A stretch of 64,000 bases of DNA from Ligula intestinalis (taxonomy: Eukaryota; Platyhelminthes; Cestoda; Diphyllobothriidea; Diphyllobothriidae). The stretch is from positions 37,060,408-37,124,407 of the forward strand of contig JAYGXS010000001.1 in assembly GCA_036362985.1 (NCBI GenBank), given 5' to 3'. The notes under the pieces are model-generated. The model made no database searches. It had not been told where the DNA came from and saw only the letters and a program-made list of their open reading frames with translations. Both the position numbers and the translations under genes were made by a program. Shown piece by piece: positions 44,910 through 57,939 of this stretch; position 1 is the first letter of the stretch, and the number at the start of each line of letters is the position of its first letter.

Positions 44910-46590
44910 TATGTGGAAAAGTGTAACTATATGACGGACAAAATGCCATCCTACATTGGTCTTCGCAAGGGGTAAATTCTTGCCTGCACACGTTGCTTTT
45001 CATTTATACGCAGCAAAATAGTGGTCCAAAAAGTAATCCACCTACCTGGTTTTGATAGTAGGTCCCTCGGCCTCCTTTAACATAATACCGGCATGTACCT
45101 GGACACCTGCATAGCATGAAACATATATTGAACACTGTTGGTGGTGTTCTTAGGAGTAGGTCTAGAACACCGATCCCTCCTACAAATTCTTACGAAATTC
45201 AAGTGCGTCGATGATAAGATGGCTCTTAGGGACTGCCTTTCTTTGACAAAGAATAAGTTTTTGAGCAAATAACTATAAAATCATAAGAAGTAAACAAATT
45301 GTACGTATTTGTAATCAATTAACCCTCTAAGCTGGACTCAGTTGACACAACGAAAAAGCAACTAACTGAACTGCTTTAATGATAAGCCTTTTTTCTGGGG
45401 CAGTAATCTAACGTTTATCTGCTAATAGACAGACACCATGTGGCCTTCCTAAGTCCAGCACTCCAGCCCCAATTTGCGAATAAGCGTTTTCGGAGTAGGT
45501 CCAACTTCCAGAAACATTTCTATGGTGAGTAAATGGAGCTTGTCAGACAGCGGAATGATTTTTGCCGCTCTTACATATTATCCTAGGCTATTGACTTACA
45601 GGTAAAAAAATGAAATCCATGTGATAATTTTGTACTCGGTTTACAATCTACGTGTCAGTACGTTGCCGAAAAAAATAAACGAACTTCTTTATTAGAAGCC
45701 TACACAAATCTAAAAACACACCTTACTTAAGGTTATGGTTATGTTGGTTCGTGTTTGGTTAGCTGCCTGGAGGTGATAGTCATTCTTGTAGTAAAGTTGG
45801 AAAGTGGGAGGGATTGTAAACAGGAAATTGGTCTAGAGAATGCGTAAATTCACTGATTAGTGCTCGGACGAACCACGAGGATAGGTTTTTCCATAAAAAT
45901 GAAGGATCTACCTTGATAGGACAATTGTCTACACTGTCTACAAGTTTATTGAATAGACAAATTATCTCAATTCCCGCCTGGTCTCAACACAGTTGTAGGA
46001 AGCTGATCTTCGACCAAACAGGCCAATAAAACTCAAGAGTTCTTCCCGGGCATGAGGTTAATTAGTTGGGACAGCTGTGATTCAAGCAAATATGTTGATG
46101 AGTGTCGTCACCTGAGCCGTATAAACTACCACTGAAAAGACAGAAGTGAAGTAAAAAAATGACCAATAACTGTACACTGGGTGAAGAACGTGTTTTTTTG
46201 CAGAGGTAATGTCGTTAAGAAGGTGATCAAAGGGCTGTTTGCCTTATATGCAGAGTTGCGGACCGAATTCACCCAAAAGTTCCTGTGCAGCTTTGAGAAA
46301 GAAAAACAGTCCTTGTTAACTGGCTATACGTGTGTTTTCGATCACTTGTATTTTCTTATCTCAAACTATGTCTTCCTTTTGCTCTTATTCTAGCAAAAAG
46401 GTTTCACAATAATAATATTGAAACTTCCTATGTTCATACAGAAAAAAACTTTGTTCGTCCAGTACTGAAATAAACCTCGCTTCAGCTTGGCATTGTGCAA
46501 GCTTTGAGTTTTTGTCGTGTATTCCTTATGTTTACGTTAGTAAATAATTTGCCATATTGTTTACCACATCGCCTGCGAATCTGCAGGTAA
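44910..46590. other. Spacer
   Basis: Short frames only (45077-45268 minus; 46181-46393 plus). Nothing supported. Confidence 0.4.
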
Positions 46591-46624
46591 AAAACTCAAA
46601 ATTCTGCCTGGCAGTCAGCTAACT

Positions 46625-46860
46625 GCGTCCGTATTGGTGCATTCCACACGTGCAGTAAAGCTGGGTAAGCAAGTCAATTCAAGTGTGATTACATTTACTG
46701 CGCACGGTGACCCTCGTATCTAAATAGCAGAGCGCTGACCGCGCGAAAACCTTCCCTGCTGTGTGGGTTCGACTCCCACAGAGGCCGCGAATTTTCCACA
46801 ATTGGATCTATTGAGTTAAAAAACTCTGCCAAACCCCTTTATTAATAGTTTTTTTTTAAT
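46625..46860 (+). repeat. tRNA-derived SINE, S1-related
   Basis: The body TCCGTATTGGTGCATTCCAC and the tail CACAATTGGATCTATTGAG then CTCTGCCAAACCCC are S1-like. The tRNA-like head at 46711-46786 differs from the 1120 copy and has a B box GGGTTCGACTCCC. Different heads on a shared body suggest head exchange among related SINEs. Confidence 0.7.
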
Positions 46861-47095
46861 TTTAATCACAAACTGGCTTGATGGGCGTGCTGCTACTACG
46901 TCTGTTAGTATAAAAGTCGTTGGGATAGATAAATCTAGTAAGTATGCGTTTATACTGTCCGAAGTTCCTTACAACATTAATAATCTTGGATTAATTTGAC
47001 TAAAATAAAAGAATGCAATCACTTCTACTAACCAACTTGTACGCGAATTCACTCAGTGAGTAGATATCACCATATGTCAAATCAGCTCAGCTCTC

Positions 47096-47098
<3 letters not shown>

Positions 47099-47131
<33 letters not shown>
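47099..47131. repeat. AG microsatellite
   Basis: About 16 AG units, uninterrupted, followed by a short ACAGAG variant. Confidence 0.9.
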
Positions 47132-47136
<5 letters not shown>

Positions 47137-47199
47137 TGATGGATTTAAATGTGCAGCTTTTGAGTGAACTGGTACTAATCTACTAAACCTCCAACTATT

Positions 47200-47680
47200 C
47201 GCCTGTAACGCGTTTTTTGTACTTTTGCGCGCGGTTACGCTGGGGGAGAAGTGTGGTCAGGTAAGGAGCAATCGCCAAACACGCAAGACACATTTGAAAG
47301 CTGATGGAGCTGGCGAGAGCCTCGCCTAACGGTGACCATTTGTCCGACCAGCGGGAGGGAGTTTAAAAAGGGGAGAACAAGGCGGTGTCCATTTGTCTAA
47401 TTGTATTAACTGGACCAAAATTATTTGCGAAATCTGCCACGTAAAGCGCATAACAAAGCCGTTGGGTTGCAGATTCGTTAAACATTAACTATCGAAGTTA
47501 AATCACCTCCGCTAGCGCCGCCATCTCAGTCGGTTTCCATTCACTCATACCCTCCCGCCTCCCTAATCCCCCACTTACCACTTTCCTATTTTATAGCACC
47601 GCTCACTACCTTACTGGGGGCGAGGGAGAGCGGGGCAGCTCAGTTAAAAGGGGAAAGCTAACCACAGATTAAATGGACTA
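47200..47680. other. GC-richer patch
   Basis: Higher GC than its neighbours, no supported frame, no match to the PLE or SINE families. Confidence 0.3.
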
Positions 47681-47689
47681 TTTCCTGCA

Positions 47690-49120
47690 ATCGGGCTTAA
47701 GTGCACTTGAATTTTGCTGAAACACTCAGCTTTTTAAATAAAGTTAAATTAAAATCAAAGCAGTGTTTGGGAAAGTGTACGCACTCCCAACTCTCTTTCC
47801 TGAGCTTTTTAAATAAACGTGAAGTCATAAAATAAGAAGAACAATAAGAAGAAAAAGTAAACAATCAAACGGGTACCGTGTTTCATCATTGTATCTTTTT
47901 CGAGGGGTTAAGTCAAAATCTTCCTTCAAGGACACCAGGGTTCAAGGCAGCAAACTTGATTTCATAGCAACAGACGCAGGAGGAGCAGTAACGCCCCGGT
48001 GAATTTAATACTGTTTGTTGTGAGGTAATAGCACATAATTTCTTATTATAATGGTTCGACTTCTGGAAAGTTATTGCAGCGAAGTACGAAAAGAGGAGAA
48101 ATGACTGCAGATAAGACTCCAGAATTTGTTTTTGTAACGTCAACCTACCTTGATGGTTTTCGCGATAGAAAGACAATAGCTACAAAGCCAGGGGATAAAA
48201 TTTAGTTACATTAAGCTCCCTCGTGAAATAGAACTCTAATTCAGACGTTGTGAGTCTATAGAAAAAAGGCAATTATGAGTATCGTTTTAATCGATGTTCA
48301 CATAAACCTCTCACGTTAACATCCTTGAGAAAGAAGTTATAAAACAATGCTCTCCGTAGGATATCAGATGCTTTAGTAACTGGTAAAAGGGTAATCAATC
48401 ACAATTCTTCCAGCATCTTATAAGTGGATATTTAGTCTGTATTTACCCGACTGGTGTGCGTCAAATTAAGTATGCACATTTTTTACCAACAGGACAAGTT
48501 TCTAAAACCTTTGACCAAACCAGGCTCCATTTGCCTTGCTTCCACGTCGACAAAAAAAATCAGAAAACTCGGTTAAATCAATACCTGACCCCTCATACAA
48601 TAATTATCTTAGGCATTCGTCAATTTATTCCAACAAACATTAATTGGCATTGACAACATTTGGCCAACAAGGTGGGGAATTCGTACTTGGATAATCTACT
48701 TAGAAAGAAAATATCTTATTGGTTGAACCAAGGAACTCCAGTATTAAGGCTGTGTTTGATTCTCTCTATCCTTTTATTACTGTGGTTTTTAGGTGTACCA
48801 GCATTTATGTCATCTAAAAATTCTTCACGTTAACGTAAAAACTTGGATGAATTGGGTCGACTACAAACCAACCGCCTTATGAAATCTCAAATTTAAGACA
48901 GCAAAAATGTATAGTTTCATTCTGCCGTAGGATAAGACTGGCAAATCCAAAACCAAAGACGTACCGAACGATTCTGACGTAGGTCCATAGTTTAAGTCGA
49001 ACGAATTTTTCCCTGGCCAAACATTCAAGCGGCATTTATTGATGAGAATGGATTGGTCCTAAATGGTAATTTCAGAGTGCTTTCTTAGACTCTGAGTATC
49101 AGTATTTTAAACGAAATAGC
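47690..49120. other. Spacer
   Basis: AT-rich, only short frames (47913-48176 minus; 48456-48653 plus). No feature supported. Confidence 0.4.
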
Positions 49121-49129
49121 AGCAAGCAC

Positions 49130-49295
49130 ATAATTTAATAAATACGAGCGCTCATGAGCATACCAAGATTTTGTTCAAAAATAAGACTGACTTCAAAACT
49201 GACATCTGCGCCGTGGGAAAACCGTTGTGATAGGGAATTTATTTATGAACACCCTCATAGTATATTCATGAGTGCTCGTATTTATTGAATTCTAT
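49130..49295. repeat. Imperfect inverted repeat
   Basis: AATAAATACGAGCGCTCATGAG at about 49137-49158 is mirrored by TCATGAGTGCTCGTATTTATT at about 49267-49287, with a 110-base spacer. No known element is recognised inside. Confidence 0.7.
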
Positions 49296-49424
49296 GCTCG
49301 CTACTTATTTGCATCTGACATCTAGATCCATCAGAAAACCCGTTCGATAGGAAACTGTCAGCTTTTTTCTCTTTAAACTATCCAAAGTAGGTATTTAGTA
49401 TGTTAAATCATTCTATCATAATTT

Positions 49425-49575
49425 TTGTTCAAAAGGATTGAAAAAACTTACGATAGTAGGAAATAGTAAATCATGTCCGTAGTGGTTATATGCTGTAGGA
49501 AAAACACTCTATCTTATTTTTTATTTTGAAGGACTGAAAAAGCTAAATATAGCAGAAACTAATAAATCTTGGCTG
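49425..49575 (+). repeat. Diverged tandem duplication
   Basis: Two units of about 55 bp: TTTTTGTTCAAAAGGATTGAAAAA... at about 49421 and TTTTTATTTTGAAGGACTGAAAAA... at about 49518. Each continues into AGTAGGAAATAGTAAATC-like or AGCAGAAACTAATAAATC. Confidence 0.5.
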
Positions 49576-49699
49576 TGGAACTCTTAGCTGATGTCTAGAG
49601 GAGGAACTTACTTCTCATGATTGTCAGTTGGAACCATTGCTCCTACTTACATCGGCTATAACATTTTAATATGGGTGAGAAATTTTAACGTTACCCTTA

Positions 49700-52600
49700 C
49701 CCTCTTCCTGTCGACATGGGCATCTGACGTTACAATTAGGAAATTTGCTTATTATCTTCGGAAAACAAGGGCCGGAACTGGAATTTAATTTCGTGCTCTT
49801 CAGATCCACTGTCATATTCATTTGAACCTTTGCTCAAATACGTCACTGTACTTTCATATAAAAATTTCAAAAAGAAGAATTGTAGTTGCAATCCTTCCTG
49901 CATTAATGAGAGCAGCCAACTTGAGCGCCTTCCCTTAAATGTAGGCCTATCAAATAAGACCACCGTTTTATTAACTGTAATCATGATATTTTATAATCAA
50001 CAAAATTCTTGCACTTAGTCTCTGGCTGCGTTAAATACGTGGTTGACTAAATAGAGGGTAAATTATGCCCAAAGGAAGAGTATATTTTAATTTTACAAAA
50101 ATGTCTAATTATGAGATCTTCTAGGAATTTGAAATGTTTATTCATTAGAAATCGTCGCCGTAAATGTATTAATGTTGCATATAATGTATAAAGCATGATC
50201 CAAATCTATGAGAACTATTTGACCTCTTGCTCACACCGTATGTGAACATTCACTTTTTCTAAAGCAGCATATGCCCAGTGTACTGTTTGGAAAACTTGAA
50301 TTCAAGTGTAACTATTGGTATGTTTCAAAAGTATTCGGTTATTTAGAAAAAAGTTCAAAATCGGAAGGTACTGTTTCTTTTGACGTACAAAATTTAAACG
50401 TGGTGTACTTTTCTACCAGACGACTAGAAGGAACAATAATCTTGTAAATTTTGCCTGCAAAATATGTTTAAATTTAGAAAGCAGGAGAGAATAAACGAGC
50501 TAAACGTCTACTGCCCAAGTAGTCATTGCTTACAGCCTATACATTTTGCAAACGGTAAGAAAAGAGCTCTTTAAAAAGCCGGCAACATGCCGTGAATGAA
50601 ATGAATTGAGAGAACGTTGCACGATAAGTATTACTACAACCCTAGTGCAATTTTGCGAGTGGATATGGATCTGTCGCAAATGTCGGCACTTTGCATGACT
50701 TTCAGGCCATACTTCCACCTCAGCACGAGTTAGAACGAGTGATTACTATCGTGTGGTTTTTGTCAGGAATCCTTTGGTGAAATAATATTTTAACAAGTAT
50801 AGCTTAGAAATAACATTGGATCATGGAGTTTATTACTCAGTTTCAATTTTTTGACGCTTTGCATGCCAGTTATGTCTATTTTGGTTGATAGGACTTGAAT
50901 ATTTTACAATTTTTTAATTCTGATTTTATTTCAATGCAAAAGAAATATATGATAGTTTACCACCCATTTTCTTTTAAATTTTCTCCACCTTCATAACAAC
51001 AGTGATATATTCTAACACTGTCGAGAAAAAAGACTGGTTTAGGTGTGGAAAACTGAATAATGTCTGAAAGTCATTTTTGGCGGTTGGCGGTTTAACTGTT
51101 CGGGCTATTTAAAGCCAGACCTTATAGCAAACAAGACGATAATAAATAGGTGGGTTGCTCCGGACTGCTTTGGCGAGACCTTTCGGATTTTTTTTCGAAT
51201 GCGCTTCTTATTTTTTAAATGTGGGACAGAATGGCGCGTATTGTTTTGGCCAAGTAAACATATCATTTGACTTAATGATTCCCTTTTAAACTCGTACTAA
51301 TGTCTTACAACCAAAATTGCAAAACGCGTTTTGCATAAGCAACGTCTTTTTTGACATCAGACAATAATTCTGTTTTTTATCAAAATAAAACCAGACAGTT
51401 TCCGTCTATTTTAAATTACATAACATAGTAAAATTGTATATAGCTTTTATGACAAACGAGGCATACATGGATTATGAACGTATTTAGACACAATATAACT
51501 CGCACTATATTCAATTATAGAACTACTCCTCAAAATCGAATAATTTGCTTTTCTTTAATGGTTTGGATTTTCCGCTTGTTTGCATTGTTTTTCATGCAAG
51601 TATCCCTCAGTCTTCAGAATTGCCATTTGAGGAGAGTTAGAATTTTTGTTGGGCGATTTCACCGTATATATTAGGGACACCTTTTGACCTCGATAACCTC
51701 CGTTAAAATTAAACTTCTACTTAGATATGTTCGCACTGATAAATGTCGGTCAATCGGCCATCCAACTGAAGCCAATAAAATATCGTGATACATGGGGGTT
51801 GCATTCCGTTTTATGTGTGCAATAGAGGAAAATTATGACTTCTCTGCGCAAAAGCGTTTTCACTTAATGTTTTAGTAGTAATGATCGAAACTGGAGTGGA
51901 ATGAGCTAAAAATATACTATTTACATTAACGAACTGCCCGAGAATTTAACTAGTTATAATTATGCACACCTATATTTGCGAGAACGTTGAGATTTTTAAA
52001 CGACAGCTGCATTTCTGGAGGTATAATTCTGTCGACTTATGAAATGCCTTTTTCCAAATTTATCGCTAATGCTGCATCAATCAAAATGCATGGCCCTCCA
52101 ATTACCGTAAGTCTGATGACTTTAACTTATGCTGTTATGGCTGTTAGAACTTAGAACAATTTAAGTGGTTCAGATGTATCGATGATACTTGCTGCTATAC
52201 ATAAAACAGAATTAATCGGAAATTGGTCAGACGTTCTAGGAACCAAACGCTCAGCAACTTTTCGTATCTAACTTCCGTAAATTAACAGTAAATCGAATAT
52301 CCTCTATGAACACAATGAAACCCATCATCTTCAACTTCAAAGCTGTTAACATTGTACTCGAAAACAGGTAGAACTCTCAGTTATTTACCGTTCAGAGTAT
52401 AAGCTGTTTTTCACCCAGAGGTTCAAGCGGTAAAGGTTCACTCGTAAACGTTATTGTTAACAAACAGTTTTTTTAGTTAGTGACATCGATGTTTATTCGT
52501 TTTGTGGCCTAGCGGCGTTTCCTGATCTTGTATAGAAATCTAATTGCATCCAACATTCATGTTTTTTTCTAAATAGAACAACCACTGTGCTGAGACCTAT

Positions 52601-55600
52601 TAAGCTGCGTCTTACATAAAAATACTAGAGTTAACCTATGGGATGCACATAGGCATATGCATCGAGTTTCTGTTTTAAATTGTCTGATTGCAGTCTACCA
52701 TGTCATATGATTCCGCATCGATTTAACGAAACACAAATGTTCCATATGGTAGTAACTTTATCGTAAATTCTCTTTAACTATTTTTTTTTGTGCACAGGAC
52801 TGACACGTTTGAGTTTGTAGACCTCCGTTTGAATTTGATGCCTGTGTTGGAACTGCTTATTATTCTAACTGCCCGTTTTTAAAATTTTTAATCTAGAAAA
52901 AAGAAAGAAAATTATGTCCTGGAAATTTCGAGATTAAACAGGGTTTTAAGGTAACCAAGAAATGCCTCTTTTGGTTTCCTGCTAGAAGCTCATTATTGTT
53001 GAATTCATTTAATTTTCCCGTATCCCCTCCGGAATAAATTATTTATTTTGAGAACAGTAGGAGTGTTTTGAAGATTTTGGTTTTTTCTTATGATGTCTAC
53101 TATGAAAAATCGGAGGTAAGTGCAAAGGCAATTTGATAAACAAAATCGCAAAAATCTGGACACCTTCTAATGTAGGCGGAGTGACAAGCAAAATATTGCT
53201 CACTGCACTCGTATGTGCATCCTTGAACACGGTTCCGACATAGCTTGACGCTCGATATATCTAAATGGCAAGCCGCTTTTATATGTTGGAAATATAAACT
53301 AAGCTTTTTGTAAGCAGAAGTTTGGTCCATTGCACTTCACTCATAGCAGGGCGTTATACACATGTTTCGCTCATCGTCTGATGTGTTAATTTAATTATGC
53401 GCGATTAGGTTATTTACTGAGTATCTCAGCGTGCGTCACATGGATTATACAATAAGTTTAATCTGACAACTGCCAATTAAGCCACTTCAGATATCAGTCA
53501 GCAGTCTTATCATTGAATCTTTACTTTAGAATTTCCAACAACGTGAACAAGTACTGGACGGGTTGCCTAGCAGTTACATCCTAAGGACGCGAGGGTCGTC
53601 GAAGAACATGTCTTGAGTTTTTAATGCATTGGGATAATGCATTCTGTACATCTGACATTGTGCTAATAAAGTTGCATGTGTGAGTCAAACACGTTTTTGT
53701 GGTCGACCTGGGCAATAAATCCTTCCACAAACATTAAGAATCGACTCAAAACACCCAACTAGAACCACATACTCCATGCTTGCCAAATGCTTTTTCATGA
53801 ACCTGAAAATTGTCGTGTTTCACAACTTTTTTGAACCGAGAAATCTTATTTTCAGTATTTTTTATGTTCGGTTTATCCACTTTGCCTGTGTACACTGTGA
53901 TAGTTTAAAAATATAGTCTTCTGCAGATGGAATAATTAATTCATATACCGTTAAAAGGATCTTTTTCGTGGTTTGCAACTGAAAGAGTTGTTCAGTTAAT
54001 TCAGAAAATCTGAATTTGAATTAAATTCCAGCTTTACTTTGAGTGTTTGTTCTTAAAATTATTCAAAGTCTGATTATTACAGTTCCCGAGACTTGCAACT
54101 TCAATTTTCTATTTTTAATGATGGATATTACTCTAACCAATCAAGGTGAAATCCTTCTTGCAGAGACTATCTTACCGGTCTCTTTAAGTAAAAATTGTAA
54201 TCTAATCATGTGTCTCATGAAGTATATTTTTTGCACTAAAGCTAATCTATTGTACAAAGTCATATTCATTAAATATTGCGATTAAAACAGTTCTAGTTAC
54301 GAATAGACTCTTGAATTTAACTACTCTCCGTTGTTTTTGACGATATTTATATGCGCATTTGAGCGATTTTAGACGCACCATCCGGAATTGTCAGACACCT
54401 AAGGAAAAGTAAAAGGAGAGGATGGCCTAGCTTTATTCAAATTTTATCAGCTTAAAAAGGTTGCACCCCTGTGCGTTTGTTTAAAATTAATGTGTATGTC
54501 TGCAAACATTCACCTTCATATAATTTCAGATATTTCAAGAGCATTTGTTATTGGAAACGGAACCCTGGTTTTCCTGACTGCCGCAGCTAGCGTCAATTTA
54601 GGCGGATGCTTCAGAAACTAATCATCTTCGAGAAAAACAGATTTTCTAGAGACAATGAAATTTGCCAAATAATCTCAGCCACTCCTTTGCACTTGGCGTA
54701 CTAAATGTAAACAGTACTTCTTCGCCATGCCAGACACCAGGAGATAAAATAATTTACCAACAGGAAATGGACGTGTTCGCAATCTTAATGAAGATGTCAC
54801 TTTCTTTCGGATTTTTACTCGCTGTAGAATGCAGCTTTACTTGCTCAAAATGAAACTTTGGTGGATATTTGGGTCAAAGCGAAGAACTATCGGCGGGATA
54901 GGCGGATGATATTTGTAAACTGTGAATAGGCAGTTTATAATATATACTGACGACAAAAGTACTAGTTAACAGCCGAAACCCATGTTTTTCAATATCCTGC
55001 CGCTTAATGACAGAGTTGGAAGGTGTTTGGTCTACCAACGAGTGTCCCAGCAAGCTCCGTTTACTATTTCGGAGAAAGTACACTTTCGAAATTTTAGCGG
55101 TCTTATCTTAAAATTTAATGTGCCAATATTTGCCTATTTTAGACAAGACATGTAGACCATGAGGTCTTTTTATTCAAGTCTCCTTATATATGAATGATCA
55201 TTAGTCAGTTTGAAATGGGGCAAACGATTACAATTTGCGTTTCCACTTGTCTAAAATTTTGGCTGACAAAATAGAGACCTACATCGTTTCTATATGAGGA
55301 GATTGGATTGGGTATTTGTTTTTTCGAATCTACGTACGATAAAAATAAATTCACGCAGTGCACAGGCCTGAAAAATAAGATGGCACCATCGGTCGGCCAA
55401 GAACTTAAATCGCTTAACGCTTTCGATTCCAACTCCAACCATATCAGATACGCATAATTTGTACACTGGGATTTGCGGTATTTAAGGGATGCAATCGCTA
55501 TGTTACCGCAAACTTATGGCAAATAACGACTCCCCCATCATCAAGGATGGTTTCACTCTGGTGCGCTAATTGCTTGGTGGCCAGCATGATAGTCGTTTTC

Positions 55601-57900
55601 TGCTTAAATTTCCTCCCCTGTGTTAGAGATTGGTGTGATGATTATTAAGCCCCCTGGTCCGCCGGCATTGACGAGGGCAAATATTTTAGTCTGCCTGCTT
55701 GCTGGGTGGCTGATCACTTTGACCAAACTAAGTCTCAGCACCAAATATAGGTTTGGGAGGTCACAACACTTGATAATGGATTGTAAACCCGTAAACTATG
55801 ACTCATAGATCCCTAAAGTAAATCAAAGCGCACCAGTCTGTAATTAATAATCTCAAATATATATTTGAACTTTTTAATACAGCTCATTTTTCTGCTTTTT
55901 AGAGTTTATTCTTGAGAAGTAGCTCCGACTTTTTAACAGTTTAACGTGTCGTGTATATATTTTGTCATGTTTAAAATAATATCGAGATGACTGCGGTTCA
56001 CGCTTGATTTTTCCTACATTGAGAATGTTACTAGGCGGAAGAAAACATTTCGCGAAACACTATCTCAGTTTTGGTGTGGTGAAGACTTTGATATTTTAAA
56101 CACATCAAGTGCATATGCATAAAAAAGGGGAGGCTCTGAACGAAGTTCACTTTCAGATGGACAATACTGGACCAGGTTGAAAGCTGTTTATAAATAATTA
56201 GCTAAAACTGTCATTAAACATGTATTAAACAAACTTCAAAAATATGTGCGCTGTGTAGTTTACGATTAAACTAGTACTGTAATTTTAGCAAAAGTAAGGG
56301 TCATGCCTTACACAAATTAATTCGATTTTGACCCAGTTTAAAAGGCACTATGAATAAGCAATTAAGAATCCGGTGACTTAAACCGGTAGTTTGTTGCCCG
56401 AACCAATTTTTCGTTAAATCGTACATAAAAACTTCCCATACGTTATATCATTGGATAGAATTACCGCGCTAAAATATAGAATGCACAAGATAACAAGGCT
56501 AAAAATCGAGAGAAAAGAAACATCGACCTTTTATCTGCTCGAGCAGTAATTTTAGGAATAGTTTAATAACAGAAAGAACTTGTTGCCTAATTTGAATTAA
56601 ATTGCGTGGGAGTTTCGCAAAAGTAAATTTTGCGTGTTATGCTTCATGTATTTTGAGTCGCCGTGTAAATAAATTGCTTAATTTCAGACACCAAGTACCT
56701 TGAAAGATCACATTAACTTTAACAATATCCCAGCTGCATAACTAGCAGGACAGTGACAGACATTTACTTATTTATGAGTCTAATATAAGAGTCCAAGACT
56801 TAGGAACTCAAACAGATATATGTTATGTTACTCATCAGAGCGCATTGCCGAGGACGATGTTTGAAAGATTACTTTTAATTCAAAATCACTTGTTGCATGA
56901 TATTTGATTCTTACTATATCAAATATTCTCAAAGCCTATTTTGCATGCATATTTTCACAATCTAGATGCAACTCCAATTTTAATTTGAGCCAGAATTCTA
57001 ACCTGTTTCTGGGCATTGTAAACAGAAGTGCTAGCGCTAGGTGATTGCACGTGTTCGGTAAATTTTTACATAGTACTTAAGCACGCACAATTTGTATGCT
57101 AGTAGGTTTCAATCAATTGAAATCAAGCAAGTATTTTTTGAGAATTCAATTCTAAGTATTGTGTTTAAACTTGTTTTTCTTGGTAATCTTTTGCAATGAG
57201 AATATTTGAAATGCGTTTGGTGAATTATTACTAGATGCATTAATAAGCAAGACAAGTTCTGTTAGTTGATCGCATTGAGTCAAAATTCTCTGGCCTGCAA
57301 CTAAACCAACAAGTGCAACGGTCTCCCCATACCCTTCCGCGCTTAGAAGTTGTCTGAGCAAAGTATACGGGCAAGCAGAAAACGCGCAATTGCACTCCAC
57401 TATGACAGGCGATGCCAGTCATCGAAAATTTTGAGTAAGTATTGCAACAAAAACCAACTAACACTTGGCAAACCATGATTCATCCGTGAATGACGAATCC
57501 CCCGTGGCGCCAAGTACAAAGGCCTAGGATAAACTAGGAAACGATGAGCTTAAAGGGCCTGAGTAGAAATAGAGAAAAAACCTATGAATACTGCTCTTTG
57601 TTTTTTCAGATTGTCTTGTCTAGTAGTATTTCCGCTGATCAACTGGAGAATTAAATATAAATGATGGGCCATTAAAGGTCTCGTTTCAGAAGTTTATATA
57701 CTTCGCCTTCTCGCAAGCGTTAGTATTTTTGAACTGATTTATGTTTAAAGTACTGCACAGAGCCGTCGTGCTTCCCCATCTTTCCTTATTTTCTGCAATC
57801 GAAACATCGTTAAACGCAAAGAAACAGTTTTCGAACATACAGACCGTATAAAATTGGTCTTTCTTGAAGACTGTCTGAAAGGAAAGGTACAAAACGACTT
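49700..57900. other. Gene-poor AT-rich desert
   Basis: About 8 kb with only short, mostly overlapping frames. The minus frame 57152-57400 is the most protein-like, but it has no recognised motif and overlaps another minus frame. No repeat family from the rest of the window was found, which is unusual given the density elsewhere. Confidence 0.4.
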
Positions 57901-57915
57901 GTTTTTCACTCGGTT

Positions 57916-57935
57916 AAATATATATATATATATAT
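57916..57935. repeat. TA microsatellite
   Basis: About ten TA units. Confidence 0.9.
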
Positions 57936-57939
57936 TCAA

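Noticed and set aside
57152..57400. Possible exon on the minus strand
   Set aside because: Protein-like by eye only; overlaps another minus frame, no supported acceptor or donor.
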